Source: Chloroherpetonaceae bacterium (GTDB taxonomy: Bacteria > Bacteroidota > Chlorobiia > Chlorobiales > Thermochlorobacteraceae). From it: a stretch of DNA of 64,000 nucleotides. How positions within the stretch are numbered: the stretch's first letter is position 1; each line of letters starts with the position of its first letter. Shown one piece after another: positions 10,429 through 19,527 of this stretch. The position numbers and the translations under genes are program-made. Location of the stretch: the NCBI GenBank assembly GCA_025055975.1, contig JANWWM010000084.1, positions 1 to 64,000 on the forward strand. Reading direction: 5' to 3'. The notes below the pieces were generated by a model. The model was not told the origin of the DNA. It searched no databases and saw only the letters and a program-made list of their open reading frames with translations.

Positions 10429-11198
10429 CGGCGAGGATTGGTTGAGATTCCAAACTTGGCTCGAAGCTCGTCGAACCAACGATTGACCGACGGCGCGCCT
10501 TCGACGATTGTTTCAAACGAGCCGAACTCGCGCGCCATCACGAGCGATTTGAGTTCGTCCAGATGCGTTTCGGTTTCGCGTTCCATTTCGCTCGTTAGCG
10601 ATTTCGGATTCGGAAAGGTCTCTTTCGTTAGTCGGCGCGGCTCTCGAAACGAGATGAACAGTTCGGGCTTTTGCTCTTCGATGTGGTCGATGCGCGTAAC
10701 GGCGGAGCAAAGATAAATCGCGGGCGCGCGTCGCAAAACTTTTTCGGCGATTTTCGCCGCGCCCGAAAAAAATTTGAGCGGTCGCTTGTCGACATGCTCA
10801 ATGACGCCTTGCGGAAAAATCCAAAGCGCGTTTTGCTTCTCGGACGGTTCGGCAAGCTTCTCGGCGGCGTAATCGAGGCTGCGCATCGCTTCGCGCGGAT
10901 TTTCGCGCTCGATGGAAAAGGCTCCCAAGCGCGTGAAAAATCGGTAGCGAACCAATTGCTTGTATTCGATGACGATGTAGAGGTTCTGTTTGAAGTAGGT
11001 TTCCGAGAGCAATTGCGACCAAAAGCCGTCCCACCAATACGAATGATTGAGGTAGAAAATGATGGGCGTTTTCAAGTCCATTGACGCGAGCGCCCTTGCG
11101 CCCCTGACGCGCACTTTGTCGAAGTGCTTTTCAAACGCGCGGCGCGCATACCAACGAAACCACGCTTCGTAGAGCGCGCTACGACGAACCGTCAGCAT
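10425..11198 (-). CDS. PlsC-like lysophospholipid acyltransferase
   Basis: IIFYLNHSYWWDGFWSQLL (H-x4-D), ALWIFPQGVIEHVDKRPLKFFSGAAKIAEK. Confidence 0.75.
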   Translation of the reverse strand: MLTVRRSALYEAWFRWYARRAFEKHFDKVRVRGARALASMDLKTPIIFYLNHSYWWDGFWSQLLSETYFKQNLYIVIEYKQLVRYRFFTRLGAFSIERENPREAMRSLDYAAEKLAEPSEKQNALWIFPQGVIEHVDKRPLKFFSGAAKIAEKVLRRAPAIYLCSAVTRIDHIEEQKPELFISFREPRRLTKETFPNPKSLTSEMERETETHLDELKSLVMAREFGSFETIVEGAPSVNRWFDELRAKFGISTNPRR

Positions 11199-11244
11199 TC
11201 CGTCTTGACGAGGTTTTGGAATTGCGGCGACGCTTGACGCGCCC

Positions 11245-12834
11245 TCAATTCAGAACCAAAATTTTGCCGTAAATCGTCTCTTGCCCCTTGACCTCGATGG
11301 CGTAGAAATACGCGCCGTTGGGGACTTTGCCGCCCGCGTCGGTTTTGCCGTTCCAAGAGTCCTCTTCTTCTCGGTCGCCTCGTCGGAACTGCGATTTGAC
11401 GGGCGTTGCGACGACATTCATCGCAAAGTCCAAAATGCGAATCGTAACCGCTCCGTCCGCCGCGAGTTTGTAGCGAATGCGGACTTGCCCATCAAGGTTT
11501 GGCGCGAAGGGATTGGGATAAGCGTAGGCGCGGCTTTCGCTCGGAACGGGCTTGTTGGCGCGAAGGATCGTCCAATCGCTCCCGCCGTTGTCGGAAATCG
11601 CCGTGCCATCCGCCGTGCCGACCCACAAGCGTTTGCCGCCCGTTGAAAGCGCCTGAACGAAACCGCCGTAGAACTCCGCCGATGCGCCGATGAAACGGCG
11701 CGGATTGCTTTTGTCGATGAGATTGCGCTTGTTGAGCCAAGTTCTGCCGTTGTCGGCGGAGACGAAGAGACCGTTTGAGCCAACGGCATAGACCGTGTCG
11801 CCGTTGAAGGCAAAGTCGTAGATGCGCTCGTTTTCCAGAGCGGTTTGCCAAGTTCTGCCGTTGTCGCTCGTGAAGGAAACGCCGAAGCGTTCCGCGTTGT
11901 CTTCGGCGCGCCACGACGCGAGCCAAATCGTCGTGTCGTTTGAGGTCAGTTGTTCGCGGATGGCGATGATCCAATTTCCCGTCAGCCCGCTGAATCGGCG
12001 ATTGAACTTCGTCCAAGAGGGATAGAGCGAATCGGCTTCGGTGGTTCGGCAAACGCCGTCGACCGTGCCGCACCAAACCGAGCCATCGGACGCGGCAAGA
12101 ACGGAAAAGCCAAGAAACGTGAGTTCGCCCCTTGCGCCGCGTCGCGGTTCGAGAGCGAAGCGGAGCGTATCGGTTGGCTTGATGCTTCGAACGTTGTCGG
12201 GCGGCAGCGCGATGCGTTGCCACGACGCGCCGTTGTTGGTCGTGCGCCGAATGCCGCCTGACCACGTGGCGACCCAAACGCTTCCTTGCGGTTGCGTTGG
12301 CGATGGCTTGCGAATCGAGAGGCTATAAATCACGTTTTGTTGCGGCACGATGATGGGCAAGGCTTTGAGCGCGTTGATGCCGTAGATTTCGATCGTGTCG
12401 GTCGGGCGGTCGAGCGGTTGCGCGCGTTCCGTCCAAGTTCTGCCGCCGTCGAGCGAGAAAATCAGCCCGTCGCCCGTTGGCTGTCCGTCGCGCCGCGTAG
12501 ATGTCGCCGCCCAAATCACGTCGCCCAGAACCGCAAGGCTCTGAACCCCCTGCCTGTTGAAGCGCGGAAACTCCGCGACGGCGCGAAATTGAAGCGACGT
12601 GTCCGAAACCACGTTCAAGCCGCCGAGCGTGCCGAGCCACAGTTCGCCTCGCGCCTCGTTGAAGCCAAAGTAACTGACGATGTTCGAACTTGGGTTCGAG
12701 GACGGCGCAGAGAGCGTCAGCGATTGCGCGCCTCGCTTTTCGTATTTGGGCGCAACCAAAGGCTGCGCCATCGCCATCGGCGAGACCAAGAGAAAAATCC
12801 AACAATGTCTCCAAAGCATTTTGGCGGCGCTCAC
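11245..12834 (-). CDS. Secreted BNR/sialidase-like beta-propeller protein with FlgD/sorting-like C-terminal domain
   Basis: Signal peptide; repeated SxDxGxTW motifs (SLDGGRTW, TNNGASW, TSDNGRTW, SADNGRTW, SDNGGSDW); C-terminal AYPNPFAPNLDGQVRIRYKL...NGAYFYAIEVKGQ. Confidence 0.7.
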   Translation of the reverse strand: MSAAKMLWRHCWIFLLVSPMAMAQPLVAPKYEKRGAQSLTLSAPSSNPSSNIVSYFGFNEARGELWLGTLGGLNVVSDTSLQFRAVAEFPRFNRQGVQSLAVLGDVIWAATSTRRDGQPTGDGLIFSLDGGRTWTERAQPLDRPTDTIEIYGINALKALPIIVPQQNVIYSLSIRKPSPTQPQGSVWVATWSGGIRRTTNNGASWQRIALPPDNVRSIKPTDTLRFALEPRRGARGELTFLGFSVLAASDGSVWCGTVDGVCRTTEADSLYPSWTKFNRRFSGLTGNWIIAIREQLTSNDTTIWLASWRAEDNAERFGVSFTSDNGRTWQTALENERIYDFAFNGDTVYAVGSNGLFVSADNGRTWLNKRNLIDKSNPRRFIGASAEFYGGFVQALSTGGKRLWVGTADGTAISDNGGSDWTILRANKPVPSESRAYAYPNPFAPNLDGQVRIRYKLAADGAVTIRILDFAMNVVATPVKSQFRRGDREEEDSWNGKTDAGGKVPNGAYFYAIEVKGQETIYGKILVLN

Positions 12835-13142
12835 TCGAATTTTTTGGGCTTTGGCGCGTAAGGCTTCGCGGGGGGTCGCTCCTCGAACTTCTTCTGCTCG
12901 AACTTCCTTTTGCGGTCGGTTACGATGATGGTTACCTCGATTTCGTCTTCGTCATAGCCCGACGCTTTGGCGGCGTTGATGACGGCTTGATACGCGCTCT
13001 CGCTGAGCAAAGGCTTGAGCGTGCCCGTCGTTTTGAAGAAGAACGATTCGGCTTTGAAGACTTTGGCGGAATCTTGCGCGAAAGCCCAGAACGCCGCGCC
13101 AAGACAAGCGAAAAGCGAGCCAAAAAACAATCCGCGACGCAT
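12831..13142 (-). CDS. Hypothetical secreted protein
   Basis: Signal-peptide-like N-terminus; overlaps the start of the downstream gene. Confidence 0.5.
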   Translation of the reverse strand: MRRGLFFGSLFACLGAAFWAFAQDSAKVFKAESFFFKTTGTLKPLLSESAYQAVINAAKASGYDEDEIEVTIIVTDRKRKFEQKKFEERPPAKPYAPKPKKFE

Positions 13143-13159
13143 CGTTGGAGGGGTTTTGA

Positions 13160-14038
13160 TTATCCAAGAACTTGCCGCGAAAAGTAAGCAATCGCCGCAA
13201 ATGAGGCAAACAAGAGCAGCGCCAGCACGATGGTCATGTCGCTAATCCACCGCGCCGCTTCGGGTCGGTCGTCTTGATACGAACTGGCGATGAACATCAC
13301 GGCGAGATTGTTCGAGAGCAGAAAGTACGTGCATTGCGGCAAAACGCCGTTGAAGGTAACGAGAAACAGCGCCATGCCCGATAGCGCGCTGCTGACGACG
13401 AGAAAAACCTTCGTGCGCCACAGCGAAAACGTGTTGGCGATGGTTTTGATGCCCGCCACCAAATCGCCCTTTCGGTCCCGAATGTCCCACATCACCTCGA
13501 TGAAAAACGCGCAGATGAAAATGTAGCCCCAACAAATCCACGCTTTGAGCGATGGCGTTTCGCCCGCGAAGAGAAGCGGCAAAACGACCATCGCCGTCGC
13601 CCAATCCACTGGCGGCGCGAGATTTTTGACGACATACATATCCTTCAACCTGCGCGCGCCGCCAAGCCGCTTGGCGAGAAAATCGGGAAAGCATTTTTGA
13701 TTGTAGAGAAATCCAACGAGCGCGATGAACAGCGTCGCCCCAAACGCCACCCCGCCGAAAAACAGCGAAATGAAGAGCGCCAAAACCGTCAGCGCGTAAA
13801 AAAACACGTTCTCGATCAAAAACGACGCTTGCCTTGCGCAATTCAGCCCGTCGGGATTGTTAATCGCGTCTTCCACATCGTCGGTTAGACGGTTGTATTG
13901 GTATATCGAGAAGGTTAGCAGAAACACGACCAAGACGCACCATGCATTTACCTCGATGCCGAAATACAGCGACCACATCGCCGCTCCAAGCGCGGAAAGC
14001 AGGGAAAGGTGAATTTTATTTCGGAAAAGATAGTTCAT
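13160..14038 (-). CDS. UbiA-family prenyltransferase-like membrane protein
   Basis: Multiple TMs; Asp-rich motifs [14 protein letters not shown] and [17 protein letters not shown]. Confidence 0.65.
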   Translation of the reverse strand: MNYLFRNKIHLSLLSALGAAMWSLYFGIEVNAWCVLVVFLLTFSIYQYNRLTDDVEDAINNPDGLNCARQASFLIENVFFYALTVLALFISLFFGGVAFGATLFIALVGFLYNQKCFPDFLAKRLGGARRLKDMYVVKNLAPPVDWATAMVVLPLLFAGETPSLKAWICWGYIFICAFFIEVMWDIRDRKGDLVAGIKTIANTFSLWRTKVFLVVSSALSGMALFLVTFNGVLPQCTYFLLSNNLAVMFIASSYQDDRPEAARWISDMTIVLALLLFASFAAIAYFSRQVLG

Positions 14039-14156
14039 TCGAAGCGCGGGTTTTTTTGGACTGCGGCGAAACGTAGCGCCCGCGCCGCGCATTTACAACT
14101 CGCGCAAATGGCGTATATTCGCCTCGATTTTCAATCGAAACCAATTTGACGCAAGC

Positions 14157-14462
14157 ATGAACAAGCTCTATCCGACTTCCGCGACATCGATTTTCACGCA
14201 GGAAAAAGAGAGCGACATCGACACCATCACCGACGAGCCGTTCAAGGTCGTTCTCTTCAACGACGATTATCACACCTTCGAGGAAGTCATCAACCAAATC
14301 ATCAAGGCGACGCGCTGCAGCCGCTCAAAAGCCGAAGCGCTCACGTGGGAAGTGCACAACAAGGGCAAATCCATCGTCTTCGATGGTTCAATGGAAGAGT
14401 GCCTGCGCGTCAGCTCCATCTTGGAAGAAATCCGCTTGAAGACGGAAATCCAAACTTGTTAG
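14157..14462 (+). CDS. clpS: ATP-dependent Clp protease adaptor ClpS
   Basis: [62 protein letters not shown]. Confidence 0.95.
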   Translation: MNKLYPTSATSIFTQEKESDIDTITDEPFKVVLFNDDYHTFEEVINQIIKATRCSRSKAEALTWEVHNKGKSIVFDGSMEECLRVSSILEEIRLKTEIQTC

Positions 14463-14701
14463 AGCGCGTCGGCAAGACTGCGCGGCATCCGTTCCAACGC
14501 TCCCCGCAACGTCTAACAAGCGGAGCGCAAAATCCGCCTTCGCGGAAAAGAGCGCGGTCCATTATTCGCAATTGACGGTTCGCAATTCGCAATCTCTTCG
14601 CCTCGCCGCGCTCGGAACGATGGGCAAGAGGACTTGGAACGACGAGCGAAGGCTTGAAATGGCGAGCGATGTCGCCCTCGATGCGTCTCGTTTGAGGCTT
14701 T

Positions 14702-15793
14702 CTACTTCAAACGCGCTTTCAAGGCGGCAATGCGCCGATAGGCTTCTTCGACGCGCTCCCGTTTGACTTCTCCGCGCTCAATGAGCCTTTTGACGATGGC
14801 GATGGCTTTCGCGGCGATTTGCTCGTCGTAGTCGAGATTGTTTCCGAAAATGAACATATCCACGCCCGCGTTCAAGGCGAGTTTGAGCGCTTGTTCCAAG
14901 CCGTAGCGCGCCGCAATGGCTTTCATCTGCATATCGTCGGAGCATACCACGCCGTCGAAGCCCATTTCGTTTCGGAGCATGTCTTGAATCGCCTTGCGCG
15001 AAAGCGTCGCGGGAAGCGTGTCCCATTTCGCGTTGAGAATGTGCGCCGTCATCACCATATCGGCTCTGCCTTGGGAAATCAAGGCTTGAAACGGCTTCAG
15101 CTCGATGGGGCGCCACGCGTCCGTAACGTCCGCGAACTCCCAATGCGGATCGTTTTTGAGAGAGCCGTAACTTGGAAAATGCTTGACGCACGTGAGCACG
15201 TTCTTGGCGCGGTGCGCGTTGATGACTTCGGTTGCGAACAAGACGACGCTATCGGGGTTCGAAGAAAAACTGCGCTCAACCTTGCCGATGGCGGGATTTT
15301 GCGGATTGACATTCACGTCGCACACGGGCGCAAGGTTCAAGTTGACGCCGAGATCCGAAAGCAAACTTGCCGTTTGAGTCGCGTAGAAGCGCGCCGAATC
15401 GAGCGAGCCGAGCTGACCAAGATAGCCCGCCGAAACCGTCGGCGGAAACCCGTATTTGGGCTTCAAGCGATTGACCTTGCCACCCTCTTCGTCGATTGAG
15501 ATGAGCAGTTTCGTTTTGGCGTAGGATTGAAGCGCGGCGCAAAGCGACTTGACCTGCGTGGGCGATTGAACGTTTCTGCCCGATTGTTTGAGAACGACGT
15601 CGTATTCGAAGAGAATCACGCCGCCCAGATGCCGTCGCTGAATGTCTTGAACGATGGGACTTTGCTCGGAAACGGCAACGCCGCGAAAGCCTACGATGAA
15701 CAGTTGCCCGATTTTGAAGTCGAGGCTGTCAATCGGCTTCGCGGCGAGCGGCAAGCAAATGAAGAGCGCAAGCCCTATTGGCAGGCGTTTCAT
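14702..15793 (-). CDS. nagZ: Glycoside hydrolase family 3 beta-N-acetylhexosaminidase
   Basis: LLISIDEEGGKVNRLK...; CVKHFPSYGSLKNDPHW; GFDGVVCSDDMQMKAIAARYG. Confidence 0.9.
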   Translation of the reverse strand: MKRLPIGLALFICLPLAAKPIDSLDFKIGQLFIVGFRGVAVSEQSPIVQDIQRRHLGGVILFEYDVVLKQSGRNVQSPTQVKSLCAALQSYAKTKLLISIDEEGGKVNRLKPKYGFPPTVSAGYLGQLGSLDSARFYATQTASLLSDLGVNLNLAPVCDVNVNPQNPAIGKVERSFSSNPDSVVLFATEVINAHRAKNVLTCVKHFPSYGSLKNDPHWEFADVTDAWRPIELKPFQALISQGRADMVMTAHILNAKWDTLPATLSRKAIQDMLRNEMGFDGVVCSDDMQMKAIAARYGLEQALKLALNAGVDMFIFGNNLDYDEQIAAKAIAIVKRLIERGEVKRERVEEAYRRIAALKARLK

Positions 15794-15798
15794 CGCGG

Positions 15799-16776
15799 TT
15801 AGTAAGTTTTTCTCGCGGCGAGCAGTTCGCGCACGCGGGCAAGGGCTTCATCGAGCGAAGCCGCAGGCTTGTCTCGAATCGCATCGACCACGCCCATATA
15901 GCGTTTGGGATTGACATCGGCGCGTCCTGCGATTTCGTCGTGCCGCGAAATCGCCAGTTCTATGGCGCTTTTGAGCAATTGGCGTTGGAACGGCTTGATG
16001 AGATAGCGGAAAATTTGCACCTCATTGATGAGACGAATCGCTATCGAAGCGTCGCGGCTATCGGAAAGCAAGATGGAGACCACGTCGGGATATGAAGCGC
16101 TCACGGCGGCAAGAAAATCCACCGCGCTCGTCGCGCCCAAATTCACTTCCGTAATCAGCACGTCAATCGGTCTGATTTTCAAGATCGCGAAAGCGTCTTG
16201 GGCGTTGAGCGCCGTGTGAACCGCGTAGCTTGACGCGAGCAAATCTTTGTAGGCTTGAAGATTGGCGGGATTCGGGTCGACGAAAAGCAAGTGATGCTCG
16301 CTCGCGCCCGTCGCGCTGGTCGGCACGCCAAGCGCCGAAAGCACCCCTGCCGACGGAGGCGCGGAGGCGATTTTGCTCGCGGGCGATGGCGGCGGCGCGT
16401 TCTTCAATCGGTCGGAAAATTGACATGCCAGCGCGACCGTGTCTTTGAGTTTGGCGCTGTTCCAAGGCTTGTTGATGTAGCGGAAAATTTCGCCCGCGTT
16501 TACGGAATCGATAATCGCGTCAAGATCGCTGTATCCCGTAAGCAAAATGCGCACCGTGTTCGGCGAAAGTTCCTTGACCTTCTGCAACAGCTCCACGCCC
16601 GTCATCATCGGCATCCGTTGGTCGCTCACGATGACGTCGGGAACGTTTCCGTTTCGGAAGTATTTCAACGCCTCCTCGCCGCTCGTCGCCGTGAGCACGT
16701 CGTAGTCGTCAAACAGAAGGCTCAGCGATTGAACGATATTGGGTTCGTCATCGACGAATAAAACTTTGTGTGGCAT
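15799..16776 (-). CDS. Tandem receiver protein; second REC degenerate
   Basis: First REC VLFVDDEPNIVQSL...VIVSDQRMPMMTG; second REC LLFVDPNPANLQAY...VLITEVNLG (Glu at the phosphoacceptor position). Confidence 0.85.
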   Translation of the reverse strand: MPHKVLFVDDEPNIVQSLSLLFDDYDVLTATSGEEALKYFRNGNVPDVIVSDQRMPMMTGVELLQKVKELSPNTVRILLTGYSDLDAIIDSVNAGEIFRYINKPWNSAKLKDTVALACQFSDRLKNAPPPSPASKIASAPPSAGVLSALGVPTSATGASEHHLLFVDPNPANLQAYKDLLASSYAVHTALNAQDAFAILKIRPIDVLITEVNLGATSAVDFLAAVSASYPDVVSILLSDSRDASIAIRLINEVQIFRYLIKPFQRQLLKSAIELAISRHDEIAGRADVNPKRYMGVVDAIRDKPAASLDEALARVRELLAARKTY

Positions 16777-16873
16777 CGTTTTCAGCGGTTTTAACGTTTC
16801 TGAAAGCAGATTCGCCGTTGCGATTTGGTCGGAAAAGAGCGGGGCAAATTTAATGCCAATTGCGAGAAAAAAA

Positions 16874-17980
16874 TCACTTCACGACGCTTTGAATGAATCC
16901 GCCGCCCAGAACTTCGTCGCCATCGTAAAAAACGACCGCTTGACCGGGCGTGATGGCGCGCTTGGGCTGGTCGAATTTCACCAAGACTGTTCCATTTTTT
17001 TCACGGCTCACGACGCACGGCTCGGGCTTATCCTTGTAGCGAATCTTCGCTTCGCACCGAATCGGCTCTGAAAGTTCCGCGAAGCGAATCCAATTGACCT
17101 CTTCGGCGATGAGCGCGTCGTGAAGCAAGTCTTCGTCCCTGCCGACGACGATCGTGTTCGTTTCGTAGCGAATCTCCGTTACATAAACGGGTTCGGGCGC
17201 GCTGATGCCAAGCCCCTTGCGTTGTCCGATCGTGTAGAAGGGATAGCCACGATGACGCCCCAGCACGTTGCCGTCTTTGTCGATCACGACGCCGCCTGAG
17301 ACTCGTTCTTCCAAGTTTGGAATGGTCTCTTTGAGGAATCGCTCGTAGTCGTTGTCGGGAATGAAGCAAATTTCGTAGCTCTCGCTTTTGTCGGCGACCT
17401 TCAAGCCGAATTGGCGCGCCAACTCGCGCACTTCGGGCTTGGTGAGTTCGGCGAGCGGGAAAATCGTATGCGCGAGCGCTTCCTGCGAAATGCCCCACAG
17501 CACGTAGCTTTGGTCTTTGTTGGAATCTTTGCCTTTGAAGAGCCGATAGCGACCGTCGATGTGGCGGACGCGGGCGTAGTGTCCCGTGGCGATGTAGTCC
17601 GCGCCCAAGAGCCTTGCGCGTCGCAAAAGCGAATCCCACTTGACCTTCGTGTTGCACATCACGCACGGATTGGGCGTTCTGCCGCGCAGGTATTCCGCTT
17701 TGAAGTAATCGATGACGGCTTCGCCGAAGTCGTCGCGGAAGTCGATCGTGTAGTGCGGGAAGCCTTTGGCGACGGCGACGCTGCGCGCGTCGTTGATGGA
17801 TTCCAACGAGCAACACCCCGTTTCTTTTTTGGACGATTTGCCCAAGCCCGCCATGTCGTAGTCCCACGTCTTCATCGTGATGCCGATGACCTCGTAGCCT
17901 TGCTCGGCGAGCAAGCATGCCGCCACGCTCGAATCCACGCCGCCCGACATTCCGACGACGACTTTCTTTTTTTCCGTCAT
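16874..17980 (-). CDS. mnmA: tRNA-specific 2-thiouridylase MnmA
   Basis: VVVGMSGGVDSSVAACLLAEQGYEVIGI; TPNPCVMCNTKVKW; DKSESYEICFIPDNDY; GQRKGLGIS. Confidence 0.97.
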   Translation of the reverse strand: MTEKKKVVVGMSGGVDSSVAACLLAEQGYEVIGITMKTWDYDMAGLGKSSKKETGCCSLESINDARSVAVAKGFPHYTIDFRDDFGEAVIDYFKAEYLRGRTPNPCVMCNTKVKWDSLLRRARLLGADYIATGHYARVRHIDGRYRLFKGKDSNKDQSYVLWGISQEALAHTIFPLAELTKPEVRELARQFGLKVADKSESYEICFIPDNDYERFLKETIPNLEERVSGGVVIDKDGNVLGRHRGYPFYTIGQRKGLGISAPEPVYVTEIRYETNTIVVGRDEDLLHDALIAEEVNWIRFAELSEPIRCEAKIRYKDKPEPCVVSREKNGTVLVKFDQPKRAITPGQAVVFYDGDEVLGGGFIQSVVK

Positions 17981-18063
17981 TGTTGGCGCCAGTTCGTTTT
18001 GGCGACGCTAACGCTATGAACCCATTGAGCGTTTTCTCGTCGCTTTGATTTGAGCGCGTTTGG

Positions 18064-18822
18064 TTAGGCTTCTTCAAGCAGTTTGCGCGGCGCTTTGATG
18101 AGAATCGCCAAAATCATCACGAAAATCGAAAGCCACGCCGTCCGAGACACGAATTCGCTCGCGTCTTGTTTGAGCGCGATTCCGAGAAACCCCCAAACGA
18201 CCGCGCCGATGAAAAACAAGTCCCAAAATCGCAAGCAGAACCATAACGAGAACAGCGCGAGCGCCGCCAGCATTAACGCCGCCCACGCTTCGGGCGAAAG
18301 CCATTGAAGTTTCCATTTGAGCGACCGAAACAAGGTTGCCCAATTGACGACGGCGAGCGTCGTCGACCATCCGAAAAAGAGCGCGACGGGGGCGCGCGCG
18401 AGCCAAACCTCGCTGGGCGGGACGGCGACGCGCAATTCCATCGCCATCGCGGCTTTCGCAAACGCCGCCACCATCAGCGTCATCGCCACGGCGCTGGCGA
18501 ACAGCGCGCCGTAGCACCATGCCATCGCCCACGCCCCGAAGAGTAGCATCGCCGTCGTCAGATAAAAACGCGACCTGGCAAGACGCTTGTTGACGCGCTG
18601 TTTCGGAAAAAATTGGAACGCGCTCAACGCCGCCATTCCCGCCAAGAGCGGCGCGACCGCGTAGAGCGACCACGGAATCGGCGAAAGATGCGTCGGATAA
18701 CGTTCGAGCGGCTCAAACGGCGAACCGCCAAATCTCTCCTCGATCGCAAAGAACGCGACGGCGACCGCGAAACAAACCGAAAGCAATAGAAAAATCTTCG
18801 GAAGTTGCTTTGACGCGCTCAT
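18064..18822 (-). CDS. Hypothetical integral membrane protein
   Basis: Several hydrophobic TM segments; start placed at MSASKQLPKIFLLLSVCFAV. Confidence 0.55.
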   Translation of the reverse strand: MSASKQLPKIFLLLSVCFAVAVAFFAIEERFGGSPFEPLERYPTHLSPIPWSLYAVAPLLAGMAALSAFQFFPKQRVNKRLARSRFYLTTAMLLFGAWAMAWCYGALFASAVAMTLMVAAFAKAAMAMELRVAVPPSEVWLARAPVALFFGWSTTLAVVNWATLFRSLKWKLQWLSPEAWAALMLAALALFSLWFCLRFWDLFFIGAVVWGFLGIALKQDASEFVSRTAWLSIFVMILAILIKAPRKLLEEA

Positions 18823-18839
18823 TGGGCGACGACGAAACG

Positions 18840-19487
18840 ATGATTCCCCGCAAAGATACGCACAAATGTTTGGGCGATTTTTTATCTTCGTTAAAGATTT
18901 CGAACATTCGCCCATTCAAACTTCATCGCGCCTTGAACGCCGACCATCAGCCCGTTTTCGTCGATAACGAAAAATTCGTCGTCGCCATCACGGAATCCGA
19001 AATTCAACGGCGCGTTCAAGAACTCGGACGCGACATTGAGCGCGACTACGCGGGCAAAACGCCCATTCTCATCGGCTTGCTCAACGGCGCGTTCATCTTC
19101 ATCGCCGACCTCTGCCGCGCCATCGCCGCCATCGATGTCGAAGTCGACTTCTACAAGCTTTCCAGTTATGGCGACGCGAAAATCTCGTCGGGCGACGTCA
19201 AACTCCTCAAAGGCATCGATGCCGACATCAAAGGCAGGCACGTCATCGTCGTCGACGACGTCGTGGATTCGGGTCTTTCGATGAAATTCATCCGCGACGC
19301 TCTGCTTCAACGCGAACCCGCCTCGCTCAAATTCTGCGCGCTTCTGTTCAAGGAAGGCGTTTCCGAACTTGACTTCAAGATCGACTACGTGGGCTTTGCG
19401 ATTCCGAAACATTTTGTCATCGGCTACGGTTTAGATTACAAGCAAAAGAAACGTAACTTGAAATGCGTCTATCGCCTTTCGGCGTAA
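18840..19487 (+). CDS. hpt: Hypoxanthine phosphoribosyltransferase
   Basis: GKTPILIGLLNGAFIFIADLCRAI; PRPP motif VIVVDDVVDSGLSMKFI; KHFVIGYGLDYKQKKRNL. True start uncertain (possibly a TTG near 18934). Confidence 0.9.
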   Translation: MIPRKDTHKCLGDFLSSLKISNIRPFKLHRALNADHQPVFVDNEKFVVAITESEIQRRVQELGRDIERDYAGKTPILIGLLNGAFIFIADLCRAIAAIDVEVDFYKLSSYGDAKISSGDVKLLKGIDADIKGRHVIVVDDVVDSGLSMKFIRDALLQREPASLKFCALLFKEGVSELDFKIDYVGFAIPKHFVIGYGLDYKQKKRNLKCVYRLSA

Positions 19488-19527
19488 CTTCACGGCGGCA
19501 GTCACGGCAACCAACTGGCAGTAAACA

